Shown here: positions 9,204-17,788 of the stretch, piece by piece | How positions within the stretch are numbered: position 1 is the first letter of the stretch | Layout: each line of letters begins with the position of its first letter | Source: Labilibaculum sp. | GTDB taxonomy: Bacteria; Bacteroidota; Bacteroidia; Bacteroidales; Marinifilaceae | Direction: 5' to 3' | Length of the DNA stretch: 50,871 nt | Assembly: GCA_016760525.1 (NCBI GenBank) | Contig: JAESUW010000121.1 | Location: 1 to 50,871, forward strand | Position numbers and translations under genes: made by a program | The notes under the pieces: model-generated | Databases searched by the model: none | Seen by the model: the letters and a program-made list of their open reading frames with translations, nothing else | Told to the model about the DNA's origin: nothing

Positions 9204-11642
9204 TTATTCGTATTTAATTGCTTTAATTGGATCGGAGTTTGCCGCTCGGTAAGATTGCCAGGCAACTGTAAACAAACCAATCACCAAAGAAATAATAAGA
9301 GTGGCAATAAACATCCAAATGCTTATTGAAATATGATATGGAAAATCGTTCAACCATGCACTTAAAGCCCAATATGATATTGGAATAGCTATCAAATTAG
9401 CAATGAGAATTAGTCTGATGAATTCACGGGTTAACAAATACACTAAACTACCTACCGATGCACCTAATACTTTTCGAACCCCTAATTCTTTAGTTCGTTG
9501 CTCAGCCATAAAAGAAGACAATCCAAAAAGTCCCATGGATGCAATTAGGATGCTTATCAATGAAAAGATTGAAAAAATCCAGGTTAATCTTTCTTCCGGT
9601 TCGTAATTTTCTTTCATCCTGTCATCTAAAAAGGAATAACTGAATGACATGTCAGGACAGAATTCATTCCACACTTTCCTAATGTAAGTAATGGTTTCCG
9701 TCCTATTTTTAGAATTAATTTTTACGTGTAAATTTCTTCGATAAACCGGATTTTCAGAAACGACAAGATTCATTGGCTCAATTAAATCTTTAAGAGGTTG
9801 ATAATTAAAATCTCTAATTACCCCTATTACTTCCCCCAATTGAACTTCTCCACTATCTTCCACCCCTTCAATTTCCACTCCCAACTGTAGTTTTTTCCCT
9901 AAGGAATTTTCACCCCAGTTGAATTTAATTGCGGCCGACTGATTAACGATAAATGCATTGGCTGTATCTGACGGAATTTCCCGATTAAAATTTCTTCCTT
10001 TTAAAACATCCATCTCCATTAAATCGATATAATCAAAATCAACAATATTAAAATTTAATGCATACTGCTCCATTCCTGCGTCGCTCTCGAACAAATGCAC
10101 AGTTTTCGATCCTCCAAAACCAATCAATGAACTCGAAGTTGCAACAGCCTTTACATTAGGATTTTTTTTCAATTCCGTTTTAAAAGCATCTATCCGGGTG
10201 CGCAGTACAGAATCTCGAATAACTGAAACCACTACATCATTTTTATTAAAGCCCACATCTTTATTATTCATGTAGAGGAACTGGGATGCAACAATGATGG
10301 TTCCACTAATCATCATGGCTGAAACTGTAAATTGTGAGATAACAAGCAATTTCCGTAAAAATCCATTGGCTCCGCTTTTACCATTTCTCCCTGTCAGAAT
10401 AAAAACCGGCTGAAATGAAGACAAATAGAGGGCAGGATAACTTCCGGAGAAAAGTCCCAATAATACAGCCAAAACCGCGTTAAACAATATCACTTCCGGA
10501 GTATCAAACACACTTAATACCAGACTCTTATTTGCCAGCTGATTAAATAGCGGCAATAACAACTCAACACAAATCAAAGCAATAATAAGTGCAAATACGG
10601 TTAAAGAAATACTTTCCATCATAAACTGACGAATGATATTCTCCCTTTGCGCTCCAACAACCTTTCGAATACCAACCTCCTTTGCTCGTTTAGAAGACCG
10701 CGCGGTTGCCATATTCATATAATTTATACTGGCTATGGACAATATAAAAATGGCAATGGCTGTAAGTATATAAATGTATTTTATATTTCCTGTTGGAGCA
10801 TCCCACTGTAATTGCGATCGCAAATGAATATCCCCAAGATGTTGAATAATTAATTTGTACGAAACTCCCAATTGATCTCCAAGATCTTTCATGTATTTCT
10901 CATAGTAAGCAGGAAACTTTTCAAGAATAGCTTCTGCCTCCGAGTTTTCTTTCAATAGTAAAAAAGTGTAATTACTAAATGACCAAAAAGAGATCGGTTG
11001 CTGACTATTAAAATTTTCTGCCCCCCTAATGCTTTCCAATGTTTTCATGGAATAAAAAGCATTAAATTTGAAATGGCTGTTTAAAGGGAGATCTTTCATT
11101 ACTCCACTTACGGTATAGGGTATATCTCCACCAATAAGCAAAATCTTACCTATGGGATCTTCACCGTTAAAATATTTATTTGCCAGAGTTTCATTTAGCA
11201 CTATTGAATATGGCTGAGTAAGTGCGTTATCCGGATTTCCTTTCAGTAATGGAAAACTAAAGACCTTAAATACTGACGAATCAGCATAAGAGATTCGTTC
11301 TTCATAAAATTCTTTTTCACCATATTTAAAATGTTGTCTTCCCGAGCTGTAAAAACGTACAAACTCCTCCACTTCAGGGAATTCCTCAGCAAAAGTTGGC
11401 CCAAAAGGCAAAGCTGAAGTTGCAACACGATCTCTCTTCCCACTTATTGTAAAATCTGATCCTAATCGAATGATCCGTTCATGATTCACATTATACTTAT
11501 CGTATGATAATTCATCCTGCACAAACAATAAGATCAGAATTGTACACATTAATCCTACCGACAAACCAACAACGTTGATTGTTGTATAAAATTTGTTTCT
11601 TGAAAAGTTACGAAACAGTGTAATGAAGAAATTCTTAAACAT
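9204..11642 (-). CDS. ABC transporter permease, MacB/FtsX type, 812 residues
   Basis: This is a membrane subunit of a type VII (MacB/FtsX-like) ABC exporter in the inner membrane. It opens with a membrane segment (residues ~20-45), then a large periplasmic MacB-type domain (~45-280). Next come FtsX membrane helices with the conserved cytoplasmic loop ATARSSKRAKEVGIRKVVGA, a second periplasmic domain (~440-680), and a final FtsX bundle with the matching loop AEQRTKELGVRKVLGA. Two FtsX units and ~800 residues are usual for this Bacteroidota family. It is a separate gene from the second permease, 203 bases beyond the ATPase, with a hairpin in the gap. The family exports peptides, lipids or antibiotics; the substrate here cannot be told. 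Confidence 0.9.
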   Translation of the reverse strand: MFKNFFITLFRNFSRNKFYTTINVVGLSVGLMCTILILLFVQDELSYDKYNVNHERIIRLGSDFTISGKRDRVATSALPFGPTFAEEFPEVEEFVRFYSSGRQHFKYGEKEFYEERISYADSSVFKVFSFPLLKGNPDNALTQPYSIVLNETLANKYFNGEDPIGKILLIGGDIPYTVSGVMKDLPLNSHFKFNAFYSMKTLESIRGAENFNSQQPISFWSFSNYTFLLLKENSEAEAILEKFPAYYEKYMKDLGDQLGVSYKLIIQHLGDIHLRSQLQWDAPTGNIKYIYILTAIAIFILSIASINYMNMATARSSKRAKEVGIRKVVGAQRENIIRQFMMESISLTVFALIIALICVELLLPLFNQLANKSLVLSVFDTPEVILFNAVLAVLLGLFSGSYPALYLSSFQPVFILTGRNGKSGANGFLRKLLVISQFTVSAMMISGTIIVASQFLYMNNKDVGFNKNDVVVSVIRDSVLRTRIDAFKTELKKNPNVKAVATSSSLIGFGGSKTVHLFESDAGMEQYALNFNIVDFDYIDLMEMDVLKGRNFNREIPSDTANAFIVNQSAAIKFNWGENSLGKKLQLGVEIEGVEDSGEVQLGEVIGVIRDFNYQPLKDLIEPMNLVVSENPVYRRNLHVKINSKNRTETITYIRKVWNEFCPDMSFSYSFLDDRMKENYEPEERLTWIFSIFSLISILIASMGLFGLSSFMAEQRTKELGVRKVLGASVGSLVYLLTREFIRLILIANLIAIPISYWALSAWLNDFPYHISISIWMFIATLIISLVIGLFTVAWQSYRAANSDPIKAIKYE

Positions 11643-11731
11643 GCTTGTTCAATTAAATTATTACGAAGCTCAATTATCAGAAAACCAAACTAAGAACGGA
11701 CTTATTACAATAGATCATTAGATTGATTTAC

Positions 11732-11749
11732 ACCCCGAATGATCGGGGT
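11732..11749. repeat. Strong short hairpin between ATPase and permease genes
   Basis: ACCCCGA pairs with TCGGGGT across a 4-base loop (ATGA). There is no T-run on the minus strand, so it is not a classic terminator. It could be an RNA-stabilising or processing hairpin within the efflux operon. Confidence 0.45.
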
Positions 11750-11803
11750 ATTATCACAACTTTACCCGGAAACACCCTTTAAATGAATCACACTGAAAAT
11801 AAG

Positions 11804-11832
11804 ATACTTACAAAACCTTAACGAACTATTAT
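11804..11832 (+). repeat. 29-bp exact direct repeat, copy 1
   Basis: This noncoding sequence (core CTTACAAAACCTTAACGAAC) is identical over 29 bases to 36413-36441, directly upstream of porV. Here it lies 13 bases beyond the stop codon of the ABC ATPase gene, on the opposite strand to transcription of the operon. Confidence 0.85.
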
Positions 11833-11845
11833 TAAAACACTATGA

Positions 11846-12535
11846 CTAAAGCTTTTGCCTCCTATTCTCAGTTACAACATGACCATCAAAAAGCTGAATA
11901 ATACGATGACTTCGATCTGCATCTGATGGAGAGTGAGTTACCATTATTATGGTAGTTCCCTGCTCATTTAATTGAGTTAAAAGATTCATCACTTCTTCTC
12001 CATTAGCTGAGTCTAAATTACCTGTTGGCTCATCGGCCAAAATCAATTTTGGATTTGAAATAACAGCCCTTGCAATAGCAACCCTTTGTTGCTGTCCACC
12101 AGATAATTGTTGCGGGAAATGTTTCGCTCTATGAGCAATACTCATTCTTTCCAAGGCCTCATTCACTCTTCTTTTTCTCTCAGAACCAGATACCTTCAGG
12201 TACAACAGTGGCAACTCAACATTCTCAAAAACTGTTAATTCATCAATCAGATTAAAACTCTGAAAAACAAACCCGATGTTTTCCTTTCTCAAATTTGTTC
12301 TTTGTCGTTCGGTGTAATTCTCCACCTGAAACCCATTAAAATACAACTCGCCTTCACTTGGGTTATCAAGCAAACCAATAATATTTAACAAAGTTGACTT
12401 TCCACATCCTGAAGGACCCATAATTGCGACAAATTCGCCCTTATTAATTTCAAGATTGACATTATTTAATGCCGTAGTTTCCACCTCGTCGGTTCTGAAA
12501 ACCTTAATTAAATTTTTAGTGTTAATCATAGCCAT
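11846..12535 (-). CDS. ABC transporter ATP-binding protein, MacB/LolD type
   Basis: This is the ATPase that powers the exporter formed by the neighbouring permeases. At 229 residues it has the usual length for the MacB/LolD/FtsE group. Visible motifs are Walker A GPSGCGKST (40-48), the Q-loop in FVFQSFNL (~89-96), the signature LSGGQQQR (144-151), Walker B LILADEP (164-170) and the switch histidine in MVTHS. It starts 18 bases after the 782-residue permease on the same strand, so it is co-transcribed. There is one ATPase for two different permeases in the cluster. Confidence 0.95.
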   Translation of the reverse strand: MAMINTKNLIKVFRTDEVETTALNNVNLEINKGEFVAIMGPSGCGKSTLLNIIGLLDNPSEGELYFNGFQVENYTERQRTNLRKENIGFVFQSFNLIDELTVFENVELPLLYLKVSGSERKRRVNEALERMSIAHRAKHFPQQLSGGQQQRVAIARAVISNPKLILADEPTGNLDSANGEEVMNLLTQLNEQGTTIIMVTHSPSDADRSHRIIQLFDGHVVTENRRQKL

Positions 12536-12553
12536 ATCTATTTAAACATTCAC

Positions 12554-14902
12554 TTATTCATATTTTAACACATGCGCCGGAGCTTTTAAAGCTAATTTCC
12601 ATATTTGCTGATAAACTGTTACAAAAGTTATTAAAAGAGATACAAATCCCGACAGAATAAAAATCCCAATTCCAATATCTATGCGATATGCAAATCCTTT
12701 TAACCACCACTCCATCACAAAAAAAGAAATTACCCAAGCGACAGCATTAGAAAGCATCACCCATTTAAAAAATTCTTTCAATAACAATTGGAACACGGTA
12801 TCCATATTGGCTCCAAAAACTTTTCTGAGTGCCATTTCACGAGATTTCCGTTCTGTAATAAAAGAAACCAGTCCAAACAAACCCAAACATGATATCACAA
12901 AAGCAATTAAAGTAAACGACACAAATATTTTGCTCATTCGCGATTCTGCGGTATAAAAATATTTAAAATCTTCTTCCAAAAACCGGTATGTAAATGGTAC
13001 ATTAGGAACCATTAAATCCCAAACCTTTCTTACTTTATTAAGAATCGGCTCTACATCATCCCCAATTCGAATACCTATGTATTTAAACGCCGTTGGGTTT
13101 CGCATCATTATCAAGGGCTCAACACCTACCTGAAGACTACTAAAATTAAAATCCTTAACAATACCAATTACCTCACCGGAATAACCCCAAATCTGCAATG
13201 CCTCACCTATGGTTTGCACCATATTCATCTTTTCCGCTGCAGTTTCATTAATTATAAATTTTAAGCTATCCTCTCCATGGAATTTAGAAAATCCTCTTCC
13301 TTGAATAACATTCATTTCAAATGTTTCAATAAAATCATAATCTACAAAAGACAACTGAAACAGTATATCTTCGGAATTTTCGGTTTTACCCGGCCAATTA
13401 ACATCCCATGTAGAATTTGTGAAATTTACAGGCATTTGATTTGCTGCTGTTACCCAATAAACGCCGGGAATTTTAACCAATTCACTTTTTAATTTAGGAT
13501 AAATTGAATTAAAATCTTCCACCATCTCAATATAAACCAAATCGTTCGTATTGTAACCAACATCCGACTCTTGTAAAAATTCCAGTTGCTGATAAATAAT
13601 ACCTGAGCAAATAAACAAAGCTATCGACATGGTAAATTGAATAAGCACCAACACCTTTCTTAACAGAGCAGAATCTTTTCTTGAGACACCTCTAATTACT
13701 TGAATTGGTAAAAAAGAGGATAAAAATAAAGCAGGATAACTTCCTGATATGATACCTGTAAGTAATACCATAGCGGAAACACTAAATAAAAACTTTATAT
13801 TATTTATCCCTAATGATAAATTCCTATCCGTTAAATCACTAAAAACCGGTAAAAATAATTCGACAAGAACAACTGCTATTCCCAAGGCTATTAATGTGAA
13901 AAATATCGATTCCCCGAGAAATAAACTTATTAATCCTCTTCGCTGAGCTCCAACAACTTTTCGAATAGCAACCTCTTTCGCTCTTCTTGCTGATCTGGCC
14001 GTAGCCAAATTCATATAATTAAAACAAGCAATTAATAGAATTAATACAGCAACCAGCAGAAATACCCGAACATACCAAATTGGCCCAATTTTATTTGTAT
14101 TAATTGCATATAGATGGTATCGTTCGAAAGCCTGAAGATCCAATTCAACATTCGAATGCGGAATGCGATCTTTAATATATGGTCTTAATTGAGCTGATAA
14201 ATCGACAGAACTATGTTTTTTTTCCGTTTTTATAAATGTATGAAACGTATTTGCTTCCCAATCATTTAAATCATACGCCCAAAGTTTCTCGAAAAATTGA
14301 AATGGAAGAATAAAATCAAAAACGATTGACGAATTTGCAGGCGGATTCTGAATCACTGCAGAAACCTGATAATTATATTTCGAATTAATCTCAACCACTC
14401 TTCCAATCGGATTAGAATCACCGAACATTTTCTGAGCAATTTTCTCTGTAAGTACAATTGAATTCTCCTCTTTAAAAGGTTTATCACGATCTCCTTTTAC
14501 GATTGGAAAAGTAAAAATATTAAAAAAATCCTCATCAACAATTTTCCCTCCGTCTTCAACAAAACTTTTACCATTTACCGAAAGAGCCAATTGGCCCCAA
14601 GTAGTAACCATTCTTGTAGAATACTTAATTTCGGGAAACGATTTTTTTATTGATTCGGCTAGTGGTCCAGGTGTAGAATATACCGAAAAAACATCTCCAT
14701 CAGCATAGTTCTGATTCTCAAACACACTATATACCTGATCTATATCCTCATTAAATTTATCAAACCCCGTTTCATATTCTACCCATATTAAAATAAGTAA
14801 TGTACATGTTACACCTGTTGCCAAGCCAAAAATATTCATTAAAGAATAAGCTTTTTGCCGATATAAACTTCGTAAAACGGTATTCAATAGAATTTTTAGC
14901 AT
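12554..14902 (-). CDS. ABC transporter permease, MacB/FtsX type, 782 residues
   Basis: This is the second inner-membrane permease of the exporter, with the same architecture as the 9204-11642 protein. It has an N-terminal helix, a MacB-type periplasmic domain, an FtsX bundle with loop ATARSARRAKEVAIRKVVGA, a second periplasmic domain and a last bundle with loop TERKSREMALRKVFGA. The two permeases are clearly related but far from identical, so they are old paralogues. They could form a heterodimer or two alternative homodimers. It lies 4 bases after the fusion-protein gene and 18 bases before the ATPase gene, inside one operon. Confidence 0.92.
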   Translation of the reverse strand: MLKILLNTVLRSLYRQKAYSLMNIFGLATGVTCTLLILIWVEYETGFDKFNEDIDQVYSVFENQNYADGDVFSVYSTPGPLAESIKKSFPEIKYSTRMVTTWGQLALSVNGKSFVEDGGKIVDEDFFNIFTFPIVKGDRDKPFKEENSIVLTEKIAQKMFGDSNPIGRVVEINSKYNYQVSAVIQNPPANSSIVFDFILPFQFFEKLWAYDLNDWEANTFHTFIKTEKKHSSVDLSAQLRPYIKDRIPHSNVELDLQAFERYHLYAINTNKIGPIWYVRVFLLVAVLILLIACFNYMNLATARSARRAKEVAIRKVVGAQRRGLISLFLGESIFFTLIALGIAVVLVELFLPVFSDLTDRNLSLGINNIKFLFSVSAMVLLTGIISGSYPALFLSSFLPIQVIRGVSRKDSALLRKVLVLIQFTMSIALFICSGIIYQQLEFLQESDVGYNTNDLVYIEMVEDFNSIYPKLKSELVKIPGVYWVTAANQMPVNFTNSTWDVNWPGKTENSEDILFQLSFVDYDFIETFEMNVIQGRGFSKFHGEDSLKFIINETAAEKMNMVQTIGEALQIWGYSGEVIGIVKDFNFSSLQVGVEPLIMMRNPTAFKYIGIRIGDDVEPILNKVRKVWDLMVPNVPFTYRFLEEDFKYFYTAESRMSKIFVSFTLIAFVISCLGLFGLVSFITERKSREMALRKVFGANMDTVFQLLLKEFFKWVMLSNAVAWVISFFVMEWWLKGFAYRIDIGIGIFILSGFVSLLITFVTVYQQIWKLALKAPAHVLKYE

Positions 14903-14906
14903 CCAC

Positions 14907-16157
14907 TTACTTTAAGACCAATTTATCAACATCTCCGTAAGATTCATAACTGTTTGTTACAATTCTTTCTCCCGGCTCCAAGCCCTCAAGAACCTCATAA
15001 TATTTAGGATTCTGATTTCCCAGCTTAATGGCTCGCTTTGTAGCAAAAGTACCACTTGGATCAACAACAAAAACCCATTGTCCTCCCGTGCTTTGAAAGA
15101 ATCCCCCTCTTTGAATTAAAATAGCCTCACGAGGTTCACCCAATTCAATTTTTGTCCTGAACGTCTGACCTGTTCTTATTCCTGGAGGAAGATCACCAAC
15201 AAACTTCATATCAATCTCGAACTGTCCGCCTCGCACCTCTGGATAAACTTTATAAACAACCAGATTATATTCAACACCACTAAATTTAAACTTAGCATTT
15301 AAACCTTTATTCAATCTTGCAATGTAGAGTTCATCAACCATTGCATTTATTTTATAATTATCCAATACGTTTACTTGTCCCAAGCGCTCACCTCTGGACT
15401 TAGACTCTCCTAACTCAACATTTAATGATCCTAATTGTCCATCAACAGGAGCTTTCACATTCAAATCCAGCAACTTGGCCCGCACCAACTCCAAATTATT
15501 CTCCATGTTCCGCAAATTGGCATCCAATCGTTGAATTTGAATTGTACGGGCGAGAGAATCAGTTTTTTGTCTTTCTAAAAGCAGTTCCCTGGTTTTTTGA
15601 TAGTAATTATAATTGTCATTCGACTCATCAAACTCTTCTCTGGAAATCAAATCCTTTTCAAAGAAAATTTTGTTCCTCTTGTATGCCCTCTTACTCTTTG
15701 ATAAACTTAAATCAATATCCAACAGACTTCTTCTTACATTCAACCGATCTTGTTCCATACTCAAGCGAGTATCTCTCAATCGATTTACCTGTTCCGTAAA
15801 TCCGGCTTCTGAATTTAGAATTTGCAAGTTCAACTCCGAATTACTCAAACGAAGAATTACATTCCCCTTTTTAACCATACTGCCCTCTTCGAGTAGTATC
15901 TCTTCTACCCGTCCTCCTTCAATTGCATCTAAATAAACAGTGGTTATAGGATTAACCGTTCCTGTTCTGGCGATGTACTCCTGAAAATGATCAGTTTTTA
16001 CTTCACCAATCGAAATTTTCTCTTTATCAACTCGCAAACGGGATCCTGCCTCCCCCAAAAATGCCGTATATAAAATAACAACACTGAGAATGGCTCCTGC
16101 TAAATACCAATTCTTCCTTAGTAAATACCAGGGTTTCTTTTCAATAATTCTATCCAT
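14907..16157 (-). CDS. Efflux periplasmic adaptor (HlyD/MacA-like membrane fusion protein)
   Basis: This adaptor would link the inner-membrane ABC exporter to an outer-membrane channel. It has one N-terminal membrane anchor (~residues 17-33). A biotinyl-lipoyl-like half motif follows (VEEILLEEGSMVKKGNVILR, ~85-105), then a long charged coiled coil (~110-220), the second lipoyl half (VKAPVDGQLGSLNVELGE, ~235-252) and beta-barrel and membrane-proximal domains to the end. The length, 416 residues, is normal. It is the first gene of the operon, with a sigma-54-type promoter about 45 bases upstream. No TolC-like outer-membrane gene is in the cluster, so one encoded elsewhere must be used. Confidence 0.92.
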   Translation of the reverse strand: MDRIIEKKPWYLLRKNWYLAGAILSVVILYTAFLGEAGSRLRVDKEKISIGEVKTDHFQEYIARTGTVNPITTVYLDAIEGGRVEEILLEEGSMVKKGNVILRLSNSELNLQILNSEAGFTEQVNRLRDTRLSMEQDRLNVRRSLLDIDLSLSKSKRAYKRNKIFFEKDLISREEFDESNDNYNYYQKTRELLLERQKTDSLARTIQIQRLDANLRNMENNLELVRAKLLDLNVKAPVDGQLGSLNVELGESKSRGERLGQVNVLDNYKINAMVDELYIARLNKGLNAKFKFSGVEYNLVVYKVYPEVRGGQFEIDMKFVGDLPPGIRTGQTFRTKIELGEPREAILIQRGGFFQSTGGQWVFVVDPSGTFATKRAIKLGNQNPKYYEVLEGLEPGERIVTNSYESYGDVDKLVLK

Positions 16158-16202
16158 TATAATTTAACTTTTTTAATCCTTTTTCAAACACAGGCGTAAT
16201 GC

Positions 16203-16219
16203 AGCCACTTTCATGCCAA
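16203..16219 (-). promoter_or_regulatory. Sigma-54 (-24/-12) promoter of the efflux operon
   Basis: The minus strand reads TTGGCATGAAAGTGGCT. Set against the consensus TGGCACG-N4-TTGCW, it keeps the essential GG and GC at the exact spacing and differs at two less critical positions. Transcription would start near 16192, giving a ~35-base leader before the fusion-protein ATG. The divergent neighbour encodes a sigma-54 activator, which strongly supports the call. Confidence 0.75.
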
Positions 16220-16301
16220 AACACTTTTAACATTGATTAACAACTTTTTAAAAAAACACAAACCCATTGATTTCCATACATCTGTGAACGAAAACAATAC
16301 A

Positions 16302-16316
16302 AATACTGTACGTATT
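16302..16316. promoter_or_regulatory. Inverted repeat, candidate activator-binding site
   Basis: AATAC-TGTAC-GTATT lies 110-124 bases upstream of the predicted efflux transcription start, within the usual range for enhancer sites of sigma-54 activators. The palindrome is short and there is no second copy, so this is only a candidate. Confidence 0.35.
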
Positions 16317-16354
16317 CGAACATTTTTCTTTTATTTTCAAATTTTTAATGATAA

Positions 16355-16373
16355 CTTGAATTCCTAATTCAAG
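16355..16373. promoter_or_regulatory. Perfect inverted repeat, candidate enhancer or autoregulatory site
   Basis: CTTGAATT-CCT-AATTCAAG has two 8-base arms and a 3-base spacer. It ends 35 bases before the response-regulator ATG and lies ~165-180 bases upstream of the predicted efflux start. It could serve as an activator site for the efflux promoter, for autoregulation, or both. Confidence 0.45.
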
Positions 16374-16408
16374 CATTAAAACCCGAAACGACAAATTAAT
16401 TCATAATT

Positions 16409-17788
16409 ATGGCAAATCAAAAAAACGGAAAAATATTAGCTATTGATGATAACGAAGATATCCTGTTTTCTTTAAAGCTGCTTCTTAAGCAGCATGTTGA
16501 ATTAATACACACTGAGTCTGATCCGGAAATGATTCCTAAACTAATGAAGCAGGATCATTATGATGTAATATTGCTTGACATGAATTTTACCAAAGACGCA
16601 ATTAGCGGTCAGGAAGGTTATCATTGGCTAAACAAAATACTTGAAATTGACCAACAGGCTGTTGTACTATTCATTACGGCCTATGGCGATATCGAGAAAT
16701 CGGTAAAAGCAATAAAAGCCGGCGCTACCGACTTCATATTAAAACCATGGCAAAATGAAAAACTTCTTGCCACCATCTCATCTGCAATTAAACTTCGCAG
16801 ATCGAAAAATGAAGTAAGAGAACTAAAAACCAAACAAAAAGAATTAAATGCTGTTCTTGATCAACCATTTAATGACTTTATTGGCACATCTCCCGAAATG
16901 CAACAGGTTTTCTCAACCATTACCAAAGTAGCCGTAACCGATGCCAATGTATTGATTCTTGGTGAAAATGGAACAGGAAAAGAATTAGTTGCCAGAGCAT
17001 TACACCGAAATTCAGCGAGAAAAGACGAAGTTTTTATCAGTATTGATCTTGGCTCTATAAATGAAAATCTATTTGAAAGTGAACTATTTGGTCATGTAAA
17101 AGGTGCATTTACGGATGCGCGCGCCGATCGACCAGGTCGATTCGAGATTGCCTCCGGCGGAACACTTTTTCTGGATGAGATTGGGAATTTAAGCCTGCCA
17201 ATGCAAGTAAAACTATTAACAGTTTTAGAGCGACGAGAAGTAATTCGTGTTGGATCGAACAAGACAATTCCAATCGATATTCGATTAATTTGCGCAACCA
17301 ACATGCCTATAAAACAAATGGCATCAGAAGACAGGTATCGTCAAGATCTTTTGTACAGAATTAATACTGTTGAAATTAGCCTTCCCGGATTAAGAGAACG
17401 ATACGAGGATATACCACTTTTGGCAAATCATTTCCTCGAAATATATTCTAAGAAATACAAGAAAGGGATTAATCCTCTCTCAAAAGCTTGCCTAAACAAA
17501 CTTTACGATTACAGTTGGCCTGGAAATGTGAGAGAACTTCAGCATTTAATGGAGCGGGCAATTATTATGGCAGACGATCGTAATTTAGATCCTGCCGATT
17601 TCCAAGTAAGTATTGAACGAAATGGCCAGGAGGATGTTGAGTTTGACTCGTACAACCTCGAAGAGGTTGAAAAGAATATTATTCAGAAAGTTTTAAAAAC
17701 AAATAAGGGAAATATTTCCAAAGCGGCTGGAGAATTAGGTCTTACACGCACATCTCTATATCGAAGACTAGAAAAATATGGTTTATAA
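16409..17788 (+). CDS. NtrC-family sigma-54-dependent response regulator
   Basis: This cytoplasmic activator opens sigma-54 promoters when phosphorylated. Domains: receiver (1-~125) with acidic pocket DD 13-14 and phospho-acceptor D57 (ILLDMNF); AAA+ domain (~155-385) with Walker A GENGTGKE, Walker B-like GGTLFLDEIG and arginine-finger region; C-terminal Fis-type helix-turn-helix (NKGNISKAAGELGLTRTSLY). The sigma-54 contact loop reads GAFTDA instead of the classic GAFTGA, which I recall as a common variant in Bacteroidota regulators. Its stop overlaps the start of the kinase gene by 11 bases. The divergent efflux operon with its -24/-12 promoter is the obvious target. Confidence 0.95.
   Translation: MANQKNGKILAIDDNEDILFSLKLLLKQHVELIHTESDPEMIPKLMKQDHYDVILLDMNFTKDAISGQEGYHWLNKILEIDQQAVVLFITAYGDIEKSVKAIKAGATDFILKPWQNEKLLATISSAIKLRRSKNEVRELKTKQKELNAVLDQPFNDFIGTSPEMQQVFSTITKVAVTDANVLILGENGTGKELVARALHRNSARKDEVFISIDLGSINENLFESELFGHVKGAFTDARADRPGRFEIASGGTLFLDEIGNLSLPMQVKLLTVLERREVIRVGSNKTIPIDIRLICATNMPIKQMASEDRYRQDLLYRINTVEISLPGLRERYEDIPLLANHFLEIYSKKYKKGINPLSKACLNKLYDYSWPGNVRELQHLMERAIIMADDRNLDPADFQVSIERNGQEDVEFDSYNLEEVEKNIIQKVLKTNKGNISKAAGELGLTRTSLYRRLEKYGL

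Noticed and set aside
11842-11901. 19-codon ORF just after repeat copy 1 on the plus strand
   Set aside because: It overlaps the ATPase gene 3' end in antisense and has no support other than the repeat in front of it. The repeat itself is kept as a finding.
15425-15936. Two overlapping plus-strand ORFs of 124 and 107 residues
   Set aside because: They are antisense to the coiled-coil part of the membrane fusion protein; coiled-coil coding often leaves the opposite strand open.
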